This document shows, piece by piece, positions 18,683-29,378 of a DNA stretch of 60,000 nt. This stretch comes from Strigamia acuminata (lineage: Eukaryota; Arthropoda; Chilopoda; Geophilomorpha; Linotaeniidae): the NCBI GenBank assembly GCA_949358305.1, contig OX442314.1, positions 60,089,369-60,149,368 on the forward strand, given 5' to 3'. The position numbers were made by a program, and so were the translations under genes. The notes under the pieces were generated by a model. That model made no database searches. It had not been told where the DNA came from and saw nothing but the letters and a program-made list of their open reading frames with translations. Numbering within the stretch: the stretch's first letter is position 1; each line of letters begins with the position of its first letter.

Positions 18683-21562
18683 ATGACGAAAACTACCGCA
18701 GAAGATAGAAAAAGGCGTAACGACGAAAAGGATAGAAAAGAAGACGAAGAAAGCGAACGCCAAAAAGCGGAAGAAGCGAACCACGTGGAACCAGAAGTCG
18801 AGACTAACTCGACTGAAGTTTCAACGGAATCATCAAGTGAAGGCCTTCCCCTTGCACGAAAACTTCCATTTACGGGAGGCGAATTCGAAGAAACAAGAAG
18901 CCCTCACGAAGAAAATGGACTAAATAAATCGTTCGAAAACCCTCGATTCGGATTGAAAAGCCCCAGAGAAGTCGAGAAGGACCCCAGTGAAATGGACCTG
19001 ATGACTCTTCTAAATAGAGCGGCAACTACAGGCGCCGCAATTATCAACGAGGCTGCCCGAGCCGATCTAGCAAGAACAGCCGCGTTGGAAAAGAAGAAGA
19101 ACGAATTGATGGAAGAGCTAGCCCGAGAGCATCGCGAGAAATTAGCCACCATGGAACAGAGCTTGGCCCAAGAACGGCAGGCTAAACAGATGGCGGCCGC
19201 CCGAGAAAGCCAAGAAAAACAAATGGCGATAGAGCGCGAGCTGACTCGAGAATTACTCGCGAAGCAGAAAATAATCGAACGAGAAATGGCAAAGGACTAT
19301 AAGATCCAGCCACCAAACAACGGGTCAAGTCGACAATCGGAGACAAACTCCGTGCAGGACTCCCCAGAACGGTCGCACACAGCCAAAGAACTGGTAGCCA
19401 AAGCAATAGAAGTAACTCGAGTGGCCTGTGCACACGGTATCGAGATCGACCAGGACAAGGATCCCTATGCAGAGTTAAGCAGGGTAATCGACCTGGTAAA
19501 TCAGAAGACCGAAAAACGAGAAGCAGAAGGCACACCAAGGCGCGGAGAGAAACGACGTCGGGTCGGAGCAGATCGACAACAGTCCGAGATCAGCGGCGAA
19601 CCAACGTCAGACAGCGAAAGCATCGACTCTCGAATATCTCACGGCAGTATCCGAGTCACCGGACTAGATAGTATCTTAAACGAGTCGGACGAAGTCAAAG
19701 GAGAACTGTACGAGGCGTTTATACAAGATAGAAGGAATAATCAGGGCGCGCAATCATGGGCAATAAAAAACTCATTCGCAATGAAAACTGGCCAAACCAG
19801 TAATACTAACCCAGGCGACCCTAATGCCGAACTAATCAGGTGTATAAATCAGAAGAACCAGATACGCAACGAAGCAGGTCGAAATAAACTAGCCATGCCG
19901 ACGCTCGAGGAGATTGACGCCGTTAAAAATCACCTCGAAAAGAAACACGCCGCCGAAGCATATGCTGGAAGAGACTCCTACGTTTTTATCAAAAAAACGG
20001 ACGGAGGCCTCACGGGGACCCGACTGGACGATCTGATACCGCCCGGAACAAAATTGAGCCGAACCTCCGCTCCGGAGAAATCGAACCCCGATAACTCAAC
20101 GATAGCGCAAGATCTCACGAATAAGCCAAACACCGCGGGATCATCGGGACAAACGTCGTTCCAACCAAATCAATTCGGACTTGCAGGTAACGGTACCCAT
20201 TACCCAAGCCTTCCTTCCGACAATCCACGATCATCACCGCTGCTCAGTGAGACTGACTCGCTAAGCAACCAACTACGGACGATGAAAGACGAGCTACTAC
20301 AGGCCATGGACCAAAAACTCCAACAAAGCCGTAGCCAAGAAATCGAAGAGGACGATCGAAGCGAGGGATTGTTGAAACGTTACTCCGCAGACCGATGGTT
20401 GTATTCCCGCAAGGACAACAACATCAAGTGGACGACCCTGAGACTAATTAAGTTCGACGGATCCTGGAACGCCGGAAATCTATTTTTGGATGAAGTCGCC
20501 TTAACGATCGACCGGTTGGGAGCAGAACCCGACGAGATGGTCACACGGGGGATACCAGAGATGCTGATAAACCGAGCCAGAGACTGGTACAGCAATGTCC
20601 GACCTCGAAATTGGGAGGACTTCATCATAAAGTTCCACAACCAATATGGCGAGACGAGCCAAGAAATCCAGAAACGAGTAAGCTCTATACAACAAGCTCC
20701 CGGAGAAACTCTGAGAGAATACGTACAACGTGCAGACAGCCTGTTTCGGGAAATGGACAAGCCATTTGACCAGCACGCGCAAAAAGCACTCTTCGAACAG
20801 GGCCTAAACCTAATCGCGACGAAAGTACTACGAGATATGAATGCCCCCCGAGGAGACAACTTTAACGCCATATTCAAATTCGTCGAGAAAAAACACACCG
20901 AAGCAAACGCCCGGTATAACGCAGCTCTGACGAAAGAAGAGCGAGCGCTAGGAGTAGCCAGACAACAGCGGATCCAGGAGCGCAGCATAGATTCCACTAA
21001 GCTACTCCAGTCACGGAATTATCTAAATGGAAATATAGAACCACTCCCGTCAAAGAAAAACCAACAAGCTGCCAACCCGATACCACCTCCAAATAAGGCC
21101 TATCGCACGCAAACTAACGCCGCCGAAGAAAAGTCGGAAGACGAAGTAAGCGAAGATTCTGAGCAATACTCGGAAAGCGATGAGGTCGACGAGGGTACCA
21201 ACGACGTTGTACATGCAAACATGGGGAAGGAACTGGCACCCAGCTACCGACCTCAGATGAAGTCCAGCAGAAAATCGGAGCATCACAACCCGAAAACAGA
21301 GACTTCTGAGAAGAAAGACTACCCCAAAAAACCTTTTATGCGGGAGGGAAAGAAGAAAAGCCCTTGTAATTTCTGCAACGAGGACGGCCACTGGCGTCAG
21401 ACCTGCCCAAAATTGGCGAAGAAAAAAGCCGACGACAAGGCCGCAGAGCGTGAAGAGTTAGTGAAATTACTCGCTAAAGAACAAGAAAAGATCCTGAAGG
21501 AACTCACCGCCAAATTCGACAGTATGACAAAAAACTGGAATTCGCGGGCGGAACAAAAGTAA
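18683..21562 (+). CDS. Gag of element A
   Basis: 959 residues. The N-terminal 120 residues are highly charged; about 120-215 is a long Glu/Lys/Arg/Ala heptad-like helix likely to form a coiled coil; about 586-770 is the retrotransposon Gag (capsid-like) domain with WYSNVRPRNWEDFIIKF. A CCHC zinc knuckle (C895, C898, H903, C908) binds nucleic acid near the end. Gag packages the element RNA in cytoplasmic particles. It is longer than usual for Gypsy elements because of the charged and disordered front half. It ends at a TAA 25 bp after a frameshift site that leads into pol. Confidence 0.9.
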   Translation: MTKTTAEDRKRRNDEKDRKEDEESERQKAEEANHVEPEVETNSTEVSTESSSEGLPLARKLPFTGGEFEETRSPHEENGLNKSFENPRFGLKSPREVEKDPSEMDLMTLLNRAATTGAAIINEAARADLARTAALEKKKNELMEELAREHREKLATMEQSLAQERQAKQMAAARESQEKQMAIERELTRELLAKQKIIEREMAKDYKIQPPNNGSSRQSETNSVQDSPERSHTAKELVAKAIEVTRVACAHGIEIDQDKDPYAELSRVIDLVNQKTEKREAEGTPRRGEKRRRVGADRQQSEISGEPTSDSESIDSRISHGSIRVTGLDSILNESDEVKGELYEAFIQDRRNNQGAQSWAIKNSFAMKTGQTSNTNPGDPNAELIRCINQKNQIRNEAGRNKLAMPTLEEIDAVKNHLEKKHAAEAYAGRDSYVFIKKTDGGLTGTRLDDLIPPGTKLSRTSAPEKSNPDNSTIAQDLTNKPNTAGSSGQTSFQPNQFGLAGNGTHYPSLPSDNPRSSPLLSETDSLSNQLRTMKDELLQAMDQKLQQSRSQEIEEDDRSEGLLKRYSADRWLYSRKDNNIKWTTLRLIKFDGSWNAGNLFLDEVALTIDRLGAEPDEMVTRGIPEMLINRARDWYSNVRPRNWEDFIIKFHNQYGETSQEIQKRVSSIQQAPGETLREYVQRADSLFREMDKPFDQHAQKALFEQGLNLIATKVLRDMNAPRGDNFNAIFKFVEKKHTEANARYNAALTKEERALGVARQQRIQERSIDSTKLLQSRNYLNGNIEPLPSKKNQQAANPIPPPNKAYRTQTNAAEEKSEDEVSEDSEQYSESDEVDEGTNDVVHANMGKELAPSYRPQMKSSRKSEHHNPKTETSEKKDYPKKPFMREGKKKSPCNFCNEDGHWRQTCPKLAKKKADDKAAEREELVKLLAKEQEKILKELTAKFDSMTKNWNSRAEQK

Positions 21563-21579
21563 TTCCACATCCGCTCGCG
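21529..21579 (+). promoter_or_regulatory. -1 ribosomal frameshift signal, gag-pol of element A
   Basis: Slippery heptamer A AAA AAC (21529-21535) in the correct register of the gag frame, a 7-nt spacer (21536-21542), then a 10-bp stem: 21543-21552 pairs with 21570-21579, with one G-U pair, over a 17-nt loop. The pol frame is -1 to gag and open through this point. This is the standard layout of a programmed -1 frameshift. Confidence 0.75.
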
Positions 21580-21594
21580 ATAACTTCGAAAACG

Positions 21595-23982
21595 ATGGAT
21601 CTTACCCTAGTGGAAAAGCAAATTAAAGAAATGAAAAAATTGTTAGAATTTTTCGAAGAAGCTACCAACGAAGAAGCTAGCAACGAAGAAGTCACCACAC
21701 CATCTAAAAAACGGAAATTTGAGATTAGAGACGAAAATGGCATAGCCAATGCTTTCATGACTCTACCGCTTGATCAAGGGGCCAATCCCCTTAAGAAGCG
21801 AATACTTCGTTGCAACCTATCAACAGAAGCAAAGAGCGTACTGGCTAAAATACCTGTCTCTTTCGGCAAAAAAGTGTTAATGGGACTACTCGACTCGGGA
21901 GCGGACCAGTCGTTTATTTCCACCGACTTGTTCGAGTCACTCGACGAGAAAATACAGAAGAAATTACGGGGAATGAACGAGAATATCCGAGTCCTTACGG
22001 CAGCCGGAGAGGTCCGAGCAGTGGGAACGTTATCAACCGATTTCGTGTGGGAAGGGGGCACGATTAAGCATTTCTTCATCGTGCTACCAACCCGAGACAC
22101 AATCCTGCTGATAGGAATGGATCTGATGGAACGGATGAACATCCAGCCCAACCCAGTCACATGTTCGTGGAATTACATCGACAACCACGAGGACCCACGA
22201 CTACCCATAATACCTTCAGAACTTCTAGACAAAGCTAAAAACGACGAGGAATGGGAAGTAGGCGAAATTAAGAAGTTCATCCAAGACTATAATTTTAAGT
22301 CGTTTAATACCATCCTCCAAGAGGAGAATTTAATACATAATCTGGCTGTCGACGCCAATCTTGGAGAAGAACAAACAAAACTCCTCGAGGAAATGCTCAA
22401 GAAGCACTCGAAAAACTTAAACAAGGATCCAGGGAAGACAAGTTACGTCATGCACGAGATCGAATTGGTTACGGGCAAACCGGTGCGAGTGCCTTTTAAA
22501 ACTATGAATCCCCAGAAGAGACATATCGTAAGAACAATGTGTAACGAATTGCTCGAAAAAGGGATCGTTTCACACGCCATCGGAGAGTATGGAATGAGGA
22601 TTGTCCTCGTCATGCGACCAGGCTCCGAACCGCGCCTCTGCATCGATTACAGACCATTAAACGCCATAACCGTCATCGACCCCATTCAAATGCCATCAAT
22701 AGAAGCAATTCTACGAGAACTCGCCCCATTCAACTGGGTCACGACCATGGACTTATCCAAGGGTTACTGGCAAGTTGAATTGCGGGAGGAAGATAAGGAG
22801 AAAACAGCTTTTTGGGCACCACAGGGTCGACTCATGTTTAATGTAATGCCCTTCGGGTTAGTAAACGCTCCCGCCACCTTTCAAAAATTAATAGAAAAAG
22901 TTCTCGGCGAGGCCTTGCACAAATACGCATGGGCTTACCTTGACGACATAGTAATAGTCTCTCAGACCTTTACAGATCACTTGATACACGTGAATGACGT
23001 CATGGAGCGACTCACAAAAGCGGGACTAAACATCCATCCAGGAAAAAGTAAATTTTGCCGCAAAGAATTGGCATTCCTGGGTTATACAGTCGGAACAGGT
23101 GGCCTATCCATCGACCCGAAAAAGATCCAAGCCATCAGCCAGTTCCCCGCCCCGGAAGATGTAAAAGGAGTCCAACGTTTTATGGGCATGGTGAACTTCT
23201 TTAATCGAATGCTCCCAAATCTGGCGGAAATTGCCGCACCCATCACAGACCTGTTACGCAACAATAAAGATTTCGAGTGGACTGACCACTGCGAAACATC
23301 GTTTAACAAAATAAAACAAATGTTGATCGATGCAAAACGGATTCCCCTGCCAGATCTTAATCGAGAATTCACTCTTCATACCGACGCCAGTCGAATTGGC
23401 CTAGGTGCTGCGCTGCTTCAGAAGCATGACATCGACGGAGTGGAACTAGAAGTCCCTACGATGTTCATCAGCCGGAAATTGCAAACAGCCGAGAGGAATT
23501 ATAATGCAACAGAGTTAGAATGTCTAGCCGTTGTTTGGGCAATCCGAAAGTTCCGACCATACCTGGAATTTACCAAGTTCAACGTGCAAACCGACCACGA
23601 GGCTCTAAAATGGTTAATGGCGTTGAAGGAACCTTCCGGAAGAATGGCTCGCTGGCAGCTAGAATTAATGGCTTGTGACCTAATCATTGAATACCGACCC
23701 GGAAAGTTCAACGTTGTGGCGGACGCCCTCTCACGAGCCCCAGCTTCAGACCCTGATGTTCACTCCAGCTGGGACGAATATCTTCGTGAAATTGCCTTCA
23801 GCATCCGCACGACGATCTCGAGGAACCGCAAATTTTCTCCCGCGTTCCTAAACTTCGCTCGGGAACTCAGAGTACCCTGGGACCCACGAATACCGGAAGA
23901 AATACTGGAGATCGATCCCGAGAAGCCACATCTTTACATAGACAGATTGGAACAAATAATCTCGGCCACATATTCGACATGA
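21595..23982 (+). CDS. Pol of element A: protease, reverse transcriptase, RNase H (integrase deleted)
   Basis: 795 residues as delimited from the first ATG; translation probably enters by frameshift upstream. Protease has DSGA (D100). Reverse transcriptase has CIDYRPLN and the catalytic YLDD (448-451). RNase H starts near residue 595 with HTDASRIGLGAAL and ends near VVADALSRAP. Just after this (about residue 720, nt 23755) the frame jumps to the far end of integrase (WDEYLREIAFSIR): the zinc finger and all three catalytic acids are missing, about 370 codons compared with element B. The frame stops at 23982, where a one-base shift separates it from the integrase tail. Confidence 0.9.
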   Translation: MDLTLVEKQIKEMKKLLEFFEEATNEEASNEEVTTPSKKRKFEIRDENGIANAFMTLPLDQGANPLKKRILRCNLSTEAKSVLAKIPVSFGKKVLMGLLDSGADQSFISTDLFESLDEKIQKKLRGMNENIRVLTAAGEVRAVGTLSTDFVWEGGTIKHFFIVLPTRDTILLIGMDLMERMNIQPNPVTCSWNYIDNHEDPRLPIIPSELLDKAKNDEEWEVGEIKKFIQDYNFKSFNTILQEENLIHNLAVDANLGEEQTKLLEEMLKKHSKNLNKDPGKTSYVMHEIELVTGKPVRVPFKTMNPQKRHIVRTMCNELLEKGIVSHAIGEYGMRIVLVMRPGSEPRLCIDYRPLNAITVIDPIQMPSIEAILRELAPFNWVTTMDLSKGYWQVELREEDKEKTAFWAPQGRLMFNVMPFGLVNAPATFQKLIEKVLGEALHKYAWAYLDDIVIVSQTFTDHLIHVNDVMERLTKAGLNIHPGKSKFCRKELAFLGYTVGTGGLSIDPKKIQAISQFPAPEDVKGVQRFMGMVNFFNRMLPNLAEIAAPITDLLRNNKDFEWTDHCETSFNKIKQMLIDAKRIPLPDLNREFTLHTDASRIGLGAALLQKHDIDGVELEVPTMFISRKLQTAERNYNATELECLAVVWAIRKFRPYLEFTKFNVQTDHEALKWLMALKEPSGRMARWQLELMACDLIIEYRPGKFNVVADALSRAPASDPDVHSSWDEYLREIAFSIRTTISRNRKFSPAFLNFARELRVPWDPRIPEEILEIDPEKPHLYIDRLEQIISATYST

Positions 23983-24245
23983 AAGATCGTATCAATGTTG
24001 CTAGAAAGAATTGGCCCTTCTGCAATTTTAAAGTCAATGACCTCGTCTGGAAAGACACACATATTCAGTCCAGCGCCGATAAGGGAATCCACGCAGGCCT
24101 AGCAGATAAACGCGACGGCCCGTACGTCATACTCGCAGCCCACGGCGGAAACGCATTCAAGCTAAAAAGATTGGCAGATAACGTTAATTTCAGATCAATC
24201 AACGCCCGAGAATTAACCCCATATTTACCTGAGTTTCCTCAAGAA
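23979..24245 (+). pseudogene. Integrase C-terminal fragment of element A
   Basis: Continues pol in another frame: NDLVWKDTHIQSSADKG and KRDGPYVI match the C-terminal domain of the element B integrase (GDLVWKQTHI, KRDGPWEI). It is cut at 24245 by the hAT-like insertion and resumes at 54307 after the 8-bp target duplication. Compared with B it is also about eight residues shorter near the frameshift. Confidence 0.75.
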
Positions 24246-24273
24246 CAGTGTTGGGCACGGTACTGCCAACACG

Positions 24274-26012
24274 TGTGACGATTCTACTTTTGGCTGACTT
24301 AATAGCCATTTAAGATAGATAAATAATCGGTTTAAACAAGACGTTGCTAGGAGTAGCAACAACCTAACCGAGATAAGCTTACAAAAGTCTGTGTAAAAAT
24401 AAGAATTCATGACTAAGCAGAAATAACTTACAGTTTCCTTAGTGTGACATAACATATTTATTACTGAATAATAATAATAACAAAGATGGGTTCTTGACGC
24501 GTGTAAACGGGCGGCATCAACTGGTTGAGGATCCGGGCGAAGCCAGAGGGATACGGCTGACTTGCGGCATCGTCACAAATATCACTACGGAGACGTATTT
24601 GGTCCGCAGCATCGATTATCTAAATATGCGAAGCGTCCTTCGCATAAACAGGAATATTCGGCAGAATATTCCATTGTTTCAAATGAATAAAAGTCAAGTG
24701 ATTAAAATAATACAACAAATGAATTGTTATATAAATATTAATTGGGCGGGGACCGTCACGACAATTGAGAGAACGTCGCGGGAGTTGTTGAGACTCCATC
24801 CGCCAGCATGCCTTACGACGACAAGATCTCGTGACCAGGCGCCGAGTATTTAATTGTACGCTTTAGTTCGCTATCGGTGGTACCAACCACCAGATAAACA
24901 TTTCTATGGACTTACCGGGTTTAAAAGATATTGCCAATACAGGATTACCAATGCCCGAGTAATTTGTTTAACACAGTGTTGTTCAACTCCTGTTCACGGG
25001 TTACTAACCCGGAGAGTACGATGGGGCGGGGACCGTCACGACGGTCGAGAGACTCCTCCATCCGCCAGCATGCCTTACGATGGCGGGATCCATTGATCGA
25101 GCACCGGGTAAAATATTATTTGGCCACTGCCGTTGGATTACCATTATCCAGGTAGTTATTTATCGCAACATCTTGAAGATATTACTCACGGGCTACCAAC
25201 CCGGCGTGTTACCTGTGCATTAGGCCTTTACCGACTTTTAACGAGCGGAAGGACCAATCGTAGAAAGACGGGAACCTGCGTGGGCTGTTTACAACAACCA
25301 TCCTGCAGCGGACTGTGGCCAGTTAGCTGAGGGACCTACTTTCATTTAGCAAGGTCGTACTGTATACGACCGTTATATTAAGCCACCGTACGAAGTCCTA
25401 CTGTCCCGTAGAACAGCTGGCTAACGTTACGGGGCCATTTCATGCGAATGCATGTCTATTACCGGAGTTAGCCTTCCCGAAATAGCCCTACAACAGCAAT
25501 AACAAATAGTAATGAATACTAACTGTGGAGAGCTGAGGTGGCCTGATGTGTCGATAGAGAATAATGAAATCAAACGATAACAATTCAACTACAGACAGTA
25601 TACAAGTTCAGTTATCAAGCCAGGGGGGATTAGTGGGTGAGAAACTGGAGCTTATATAGTTCTGTAGAACTACTAGATTGGCGACAGCCAATCAGCGTAC
25701 GAATCGGCGGATTCGTGGGTCACTAGTCCGGACCTAATATATGACTATGTCCAGATGGGCCCAGTTGGGGGCAGGAAGGGTCCAATTGGTTCCCTTCAAC
25801 AGGTAAGTAATGTAAATATTGATTCGATAGAATCAACTTGTCAAGTAAATAATACTTAATTTATGTCGAATAAAATAGTTATATTTTATTCATCGTGTCT
25901 AAATAATTATTTATCACACTATTTTTAGTTTTATCGAGTTTGAATTACGCGCGTTTGTTAAACAGCGCCACCTATTGTGAACATTGATAACTACTGATTT
26001 GTAATCATCACA
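24274..26012 (-). repeat. 3' LTR of element B
   Basis: About 1,739 bp, unusually long for Gypsy. On the element strand it runs TGTGATGATT...CGTCACA. A TATATAAG box lies at 25652-25659, giving a U3 of only about 390 bp and a very long R-U5. The R-U5 part has an internal duplication of about 80 bp (near 24745-24830 and 25022-25085, sharing GGGGACCGTCACGAC and CATCCGCCAGCATGCC). Short frames on the plus strand run antisense to the element and are not called. Confidence 0.85.
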
Positions 26013-26755
26013 CATCCCCCGGTGACAAGCATAGAGTTTACTAACTCTTGATTGTCATTCTTAATGGATAAGAATGTTCACCTAATTCTATCGAATTAAT
26101 CCACTTAGTAAGTATTTTATTAACTTAATCACGTTATTTCTTTCAGAAACTTCGTCACCCGATTAGACTAATCGGCTTCTCTGTACAGCGCAACTCCCGG
26201 TTGCTAAGCGACGGAAATGAACTCGTCCGAACATGGATACATGTTCGAGAAAATACAAATTTCGATAGAAATTTTATTTCTCCGTCAAATAAACTTATTC
26301 ATAGCTTATTAATCAACAAGATAATCAATAAAAATAAATTTATGCAAAACTTTATTTATCGAAAATCTAAACTACTAATTTTTATTACGATTGTCATAAA
26401 AAATTAACGAATTTCAACTTGAAATTCTTCAACGCTTCAATCAAAGCAAAACAAACACAATTTCCACAAATAATTATGAAATTCGTAAATAAATCAAACA
26501 AACATATATTAATATGATTAGTTTAAATAAACATCCAAATTGAATTCGAAAACAAAACAAATTAAATTGAATCCAATTTTAAATCAACTATATTCTTATG
26601 AATATTTAAATAACTAGTTCAAGATCTTGAAACCAAACAAACACAACACTCATGAGAATATTTCGTAATTGCAAAAAACACAACAAACACTTGGAACATT
26701 TTTAGTCATAAAAATCTCCACTCGGAAAAATAACGAATGTTAATTTTGTCCCTTT
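26013..26755 (-). other. 3' untranslated region and polypurine tract of element B
   Basis: On the element strand this follows ORF3 and ends in CCGGGGGATG, the likely plus-strand primer, directly at the 3' LTR. It is AT-rich with many short self-complementary words (for example AATTTC/GAAATT). No coding potential was seen. Confidence 0.6.
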
Positions 26756-28273
26756 TCATTCCTTCTTTTCGACGTCAGTCGAATCTTTCTCTTCCTTCTT
26801 CTCGACTTCAGCAGAAGTCAGAAAATCAGATTCTTCAGTCGCCTCTGTCGAGACGGCGGAAAACACAGCTTCCTCCGGCGCTTCAATTTCATCCGGACTC
26901 GGAGGCGGAAACGGCAGGTTCTCGAGAAGCTCAGCCACGAAATCAACGACGGAAAGCAGCTCTTCAGCGTCCTCAAACTGAGCGTCGTCCGAAGTCTCGG
27001 ACTTAAACGCTGGAGGGGCGCTGGACACGTCGGTTACGGCCGCTGGAGGATTCTCCACGGGTTTAGACGATGCTTCTACAGCCTGTCGAAGCTTACGGGC
27101 TCGCCCTCGTGCCAAGATATTGGTTCGTTGAACCTTGGCAATTTCCTTCGCTCGGTCGAGCGTAAGACAGCCTCGCCCTCGCGACATCGCTCTTGGTCGA
27201 ACGAATTCCTCTTGCACCTCGCTTCCGGCGCTCTCGACGGCTTGGACAGTTTCAGTAGAAACTTCGGAGTCCTCGGACGGCGGCGGCGACTGTCGAAAGA
27301 GTTCGACTCTTACACCGGCGTTGGCTTCAGCGCGGGCCCAGGTGAGGAAGCGCGGGTCGATGTAAACCGCTTCGCCACGACTATTCAGGAAAAGTCGGCA
27401 CTTTGGGCAGTGAGCCCAACATCGCTTCTCGTTAGGCTTAATGCCTTTAACTACGTGGGGCTGAACCTCCTTGCGCCACGGCTCCAAACGCGGTCGCGTT
27501 TTCCTTCCACGGCAGTTTGGACAACGCATTAGAGAAGAACCTGCGGATGCACCGCAGCACCACCCACAGCCGACGCAAAATGGGCAGATCGTCTCCGTGG
27601 CTTGGTCAGTCACGATGTTATCGTGAGGTATTCCGGCTGCCATGTCACGCTCGCACTGTTCTTTGCGCAGGCGGGCCTTCTCGTCCTTCTTTCGTGCCTT
27701 ATTGGCCGCTCGGTACTCGCGGTTGCGAGAAACAGGCTCCGAATAACGCAGAGCGCCCGGTGGCGGCTCGTTCCATCCGTATTCAGATGCCGAAGATTCA
27801 GCACCGGCAGGGAGATGCACAACAGACGTTGATTGTCCCGCCACAGTCGGTGCAGCCGCATTCGACGTGTTGGCGACGGTGGGCGCCACGCTTGCAGTTG
27901 GCGGCCGAAATTCTGGCGAATGCGGGGCCAACGGGACGTTGATAACGTTTGCGGGCGGATACGCCACCTGGGCCAACGGGGCCAATTGCGCCGACTCATA
28001 AACAGTTGGCTGCGCAGAAGTGGACGGGGCCTGCATCATCGAATTCAAATCGAGCGGAAGTCCGTCCGGATGGACGCTCAGCCAATTAAGCGTTGCGAGT
28101 TGCAGCGGCGTCAGGGCGTACATCGAGGCGGGCGCCGTCGGTATCGGATGGGCCCTCATGTAAGCGCGTTCCGCTGAACGGCGTTGCTCGTCACTAGACG
28201 AGGTGGACGAGCTGGAGCTTTCATGACGGTGTCGTCGATGACTCCGTTTCGAACGGTGTTTACCACTTCCCAT
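26756..28273 (-). CDS. ORF3 of element B, with DnaJ-like CxxCxGxG zinc motif
   Basis: The main exon begins at ATG 28273, directly after a strong acceptor (TTTGCGTCTGCAG). It encodes about 505 residues: a basic Ser/Arg/His-rich start, a proline/alanine-rich stretch, then a cysteine cluster (CPFCVGCG, CPNCRGRK and later CWAHCPKC) that resembles the CxxCxGxG zinc fingers of DnaJ chaperones, then an acidic tail rich in Glu/Asp/Ser. There is no signal peptide or membrane helix, so it is not a normal envelope although it occupies the env position. A possible coding leader exon lies at 42967-42836, in phase. Base composition is markedly more GC-rich than the neighbouring DNA. Function unknown. Confidence 0.7.
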   Translation of the reverse strand: MGSGKHRSKRSHRRHRHESSSSSTSSSDEQRRSAERAYMRAHPIPTAPASMYALTPLQLATLNWLSVHPDGLPLDLNSMMQAPSTSAQPTVYESAQLAPLAQVAYPPANVINVPLAPHSPEFRPPTASVAPTVANTSNAAAPTVAGQSTSVVHLPAGAESSASEYGWNEPPPGALRYSEPVSRNREYRAANKARKKDEKARLRKEQCERDMAAGIPHDNIVTDQATETICPFCVGCGWCCGASAGSSLMRCPNCRGRKTRPRLEPWRKEVQPHVVKGIKPNEKRCWAHCPKCRLFLNSRGEAVYIDPRFLTWARAEANAGVRVELFRQSPPPSEDSEVSTETVQAVESAGSEVQEEFVRPRAMSRGRGCLTLDRAKEIAKVQRTNILARGRARKLRQAVEASSKPVENPPAAVTDVSSAPPAFKSETSDDAQFEDAEELLSVVDFVAELLENLPFPPPSPDEIEAPEEAVFSAVSTEATEESDFLTSAEVEKKEEKDSTDVEKKE

Positions 28274-28602
28274 CTGCAGACGCAAATAAATTATTTTATT
28301 AAAAATAATTCCACTCTAAATAGTCATTCCTTGAGTCCAAAGAATTTAAACGTATTGTTCGCAACGAAAAATACACAACTCGAGTTATTTATAACCCTCA
28401 ACATGTGACACTAATGAGTCACATTCCCCTTGTGTTTATGACACGAGAATGGACTCGCCGGCAAAGATTTTCATCGAAAAATCGCAACTTGTTGATTTTT
28501 CAAAAGAAAAATTCTTTTAGTTTCTTTAAACTATTTAATCCAACTTTCGAGTATCAAAAATAACTTTCGTATTAATTAATTAACACTTAGTCTAATAAAT
28601 GA
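28274..28602 (-). other. 3' part of the ORF3 intron of element B
   Basis: Non-coding DNA between the ORF3 acceptor (AG at 28274-28275) and the insertion site of element C. It is the downstream half of the proposed ORF3 intron; the upstream half is 42552-42835. Confidence 0.45.
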
Positions 28603-29274
28603 TGTCACGGGCAGGTTACCCACCCTTCTTTTTTGTTCATTTCTAACTTAGACTAACCCAATCTTAAGTTTTCTTATTTTTTCCCAATCTTTCTTTTCAT
28701 CTAACATCGATGAATCATCTCTAAATATATGCGCAGCTTTATTGCGCGCATCTTATTATTTTCAACAATTAACCTTATTTTATACCTTCCACCCCCTCAC
28801 CCACTCCAATCGACCTGGTCACATGATTCATGTTTACCTGGTCGCTACTTTTATCCATAATCCACACTTCTCATACCTCTTTCAACGAGTTAACACCTCT
28901 TAGATTGAATTGAGTTTGTCAATCTTTATTTTGCGCTTTAACACGCGCCCCTTCTAATTTAACACTTAATAGCGCCTCTTTTTGCCCACCTTTTATCCCT
29001 TCGCATGCCTGTGACATCCTACGCCCACCCGCATACGAATATCACTGCGCATACTCATTCTTTTTAAACGTAAAGACCCACAACGTGAGACTGAGCCCGT
29101 CGAATATAAATGATGTGTGTTACAGCGAGTTAGGTTTATTCACCGTCCGATATCCGCATATGACGATGGCACAAACAGAGTAAATCTACGAACTTTGCCC
29201 GCTGATTTACGCTAACATCACTTTGCGCGTAAATTCAGATCAAATCAATTAAACATCTAAGTTGATTCGTAACA
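28603..29274 (+). repeat. 5' LTR of element C
   Basis: 672 bp, TGTCACGGGC...CGTAACA. TATAAA at 29105-29110 is the likely promoter. GCGC words stand out against the AT-rich background (ATGCGCAGC, TTGCGCGCATC, TTTGCGCTTT, ACTGCGCATAC, TTTGCGCGT). Confidence 0.9.
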
Positions 29275-29278
29275 AACA

Positions 29279-29296
29279 TGGCGAGCCTGACAGGAT
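29279..29296 (+). other. Primer-binding site of element C
   Basis: TGGCGAGCCTGACAGGAT, four bases after the LTR. The complement ends in GCCA with a CCTGT T-stem, which fits the 3' end of a tRNA of the arginine type; the exact tRNA is not certain. Confidence 0.5.
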
Positions 29297-29378
29297 TCGC
29301 TCTCACCTATAAGGCTTAAACGCGCGAAAAGGTTAGTTTTTTGAGTTATTTATTTAATCATTTCACATTTTCTTCATC

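Noticed and set aside
20380-20997. 205-residue frame antisense to gag of A, and other long antisense frames in gag/pol/ORF3
   Set aside because: Shadows of the coding strand; the sense frames carry all known domains.
24494-25330. Plus-strand frames up to 119 residues in the B LTR (also at 51280-52136)
   Set aside because: They run antisense to the element, lie in R-U5, and are conserved only because the LTRs are copies.
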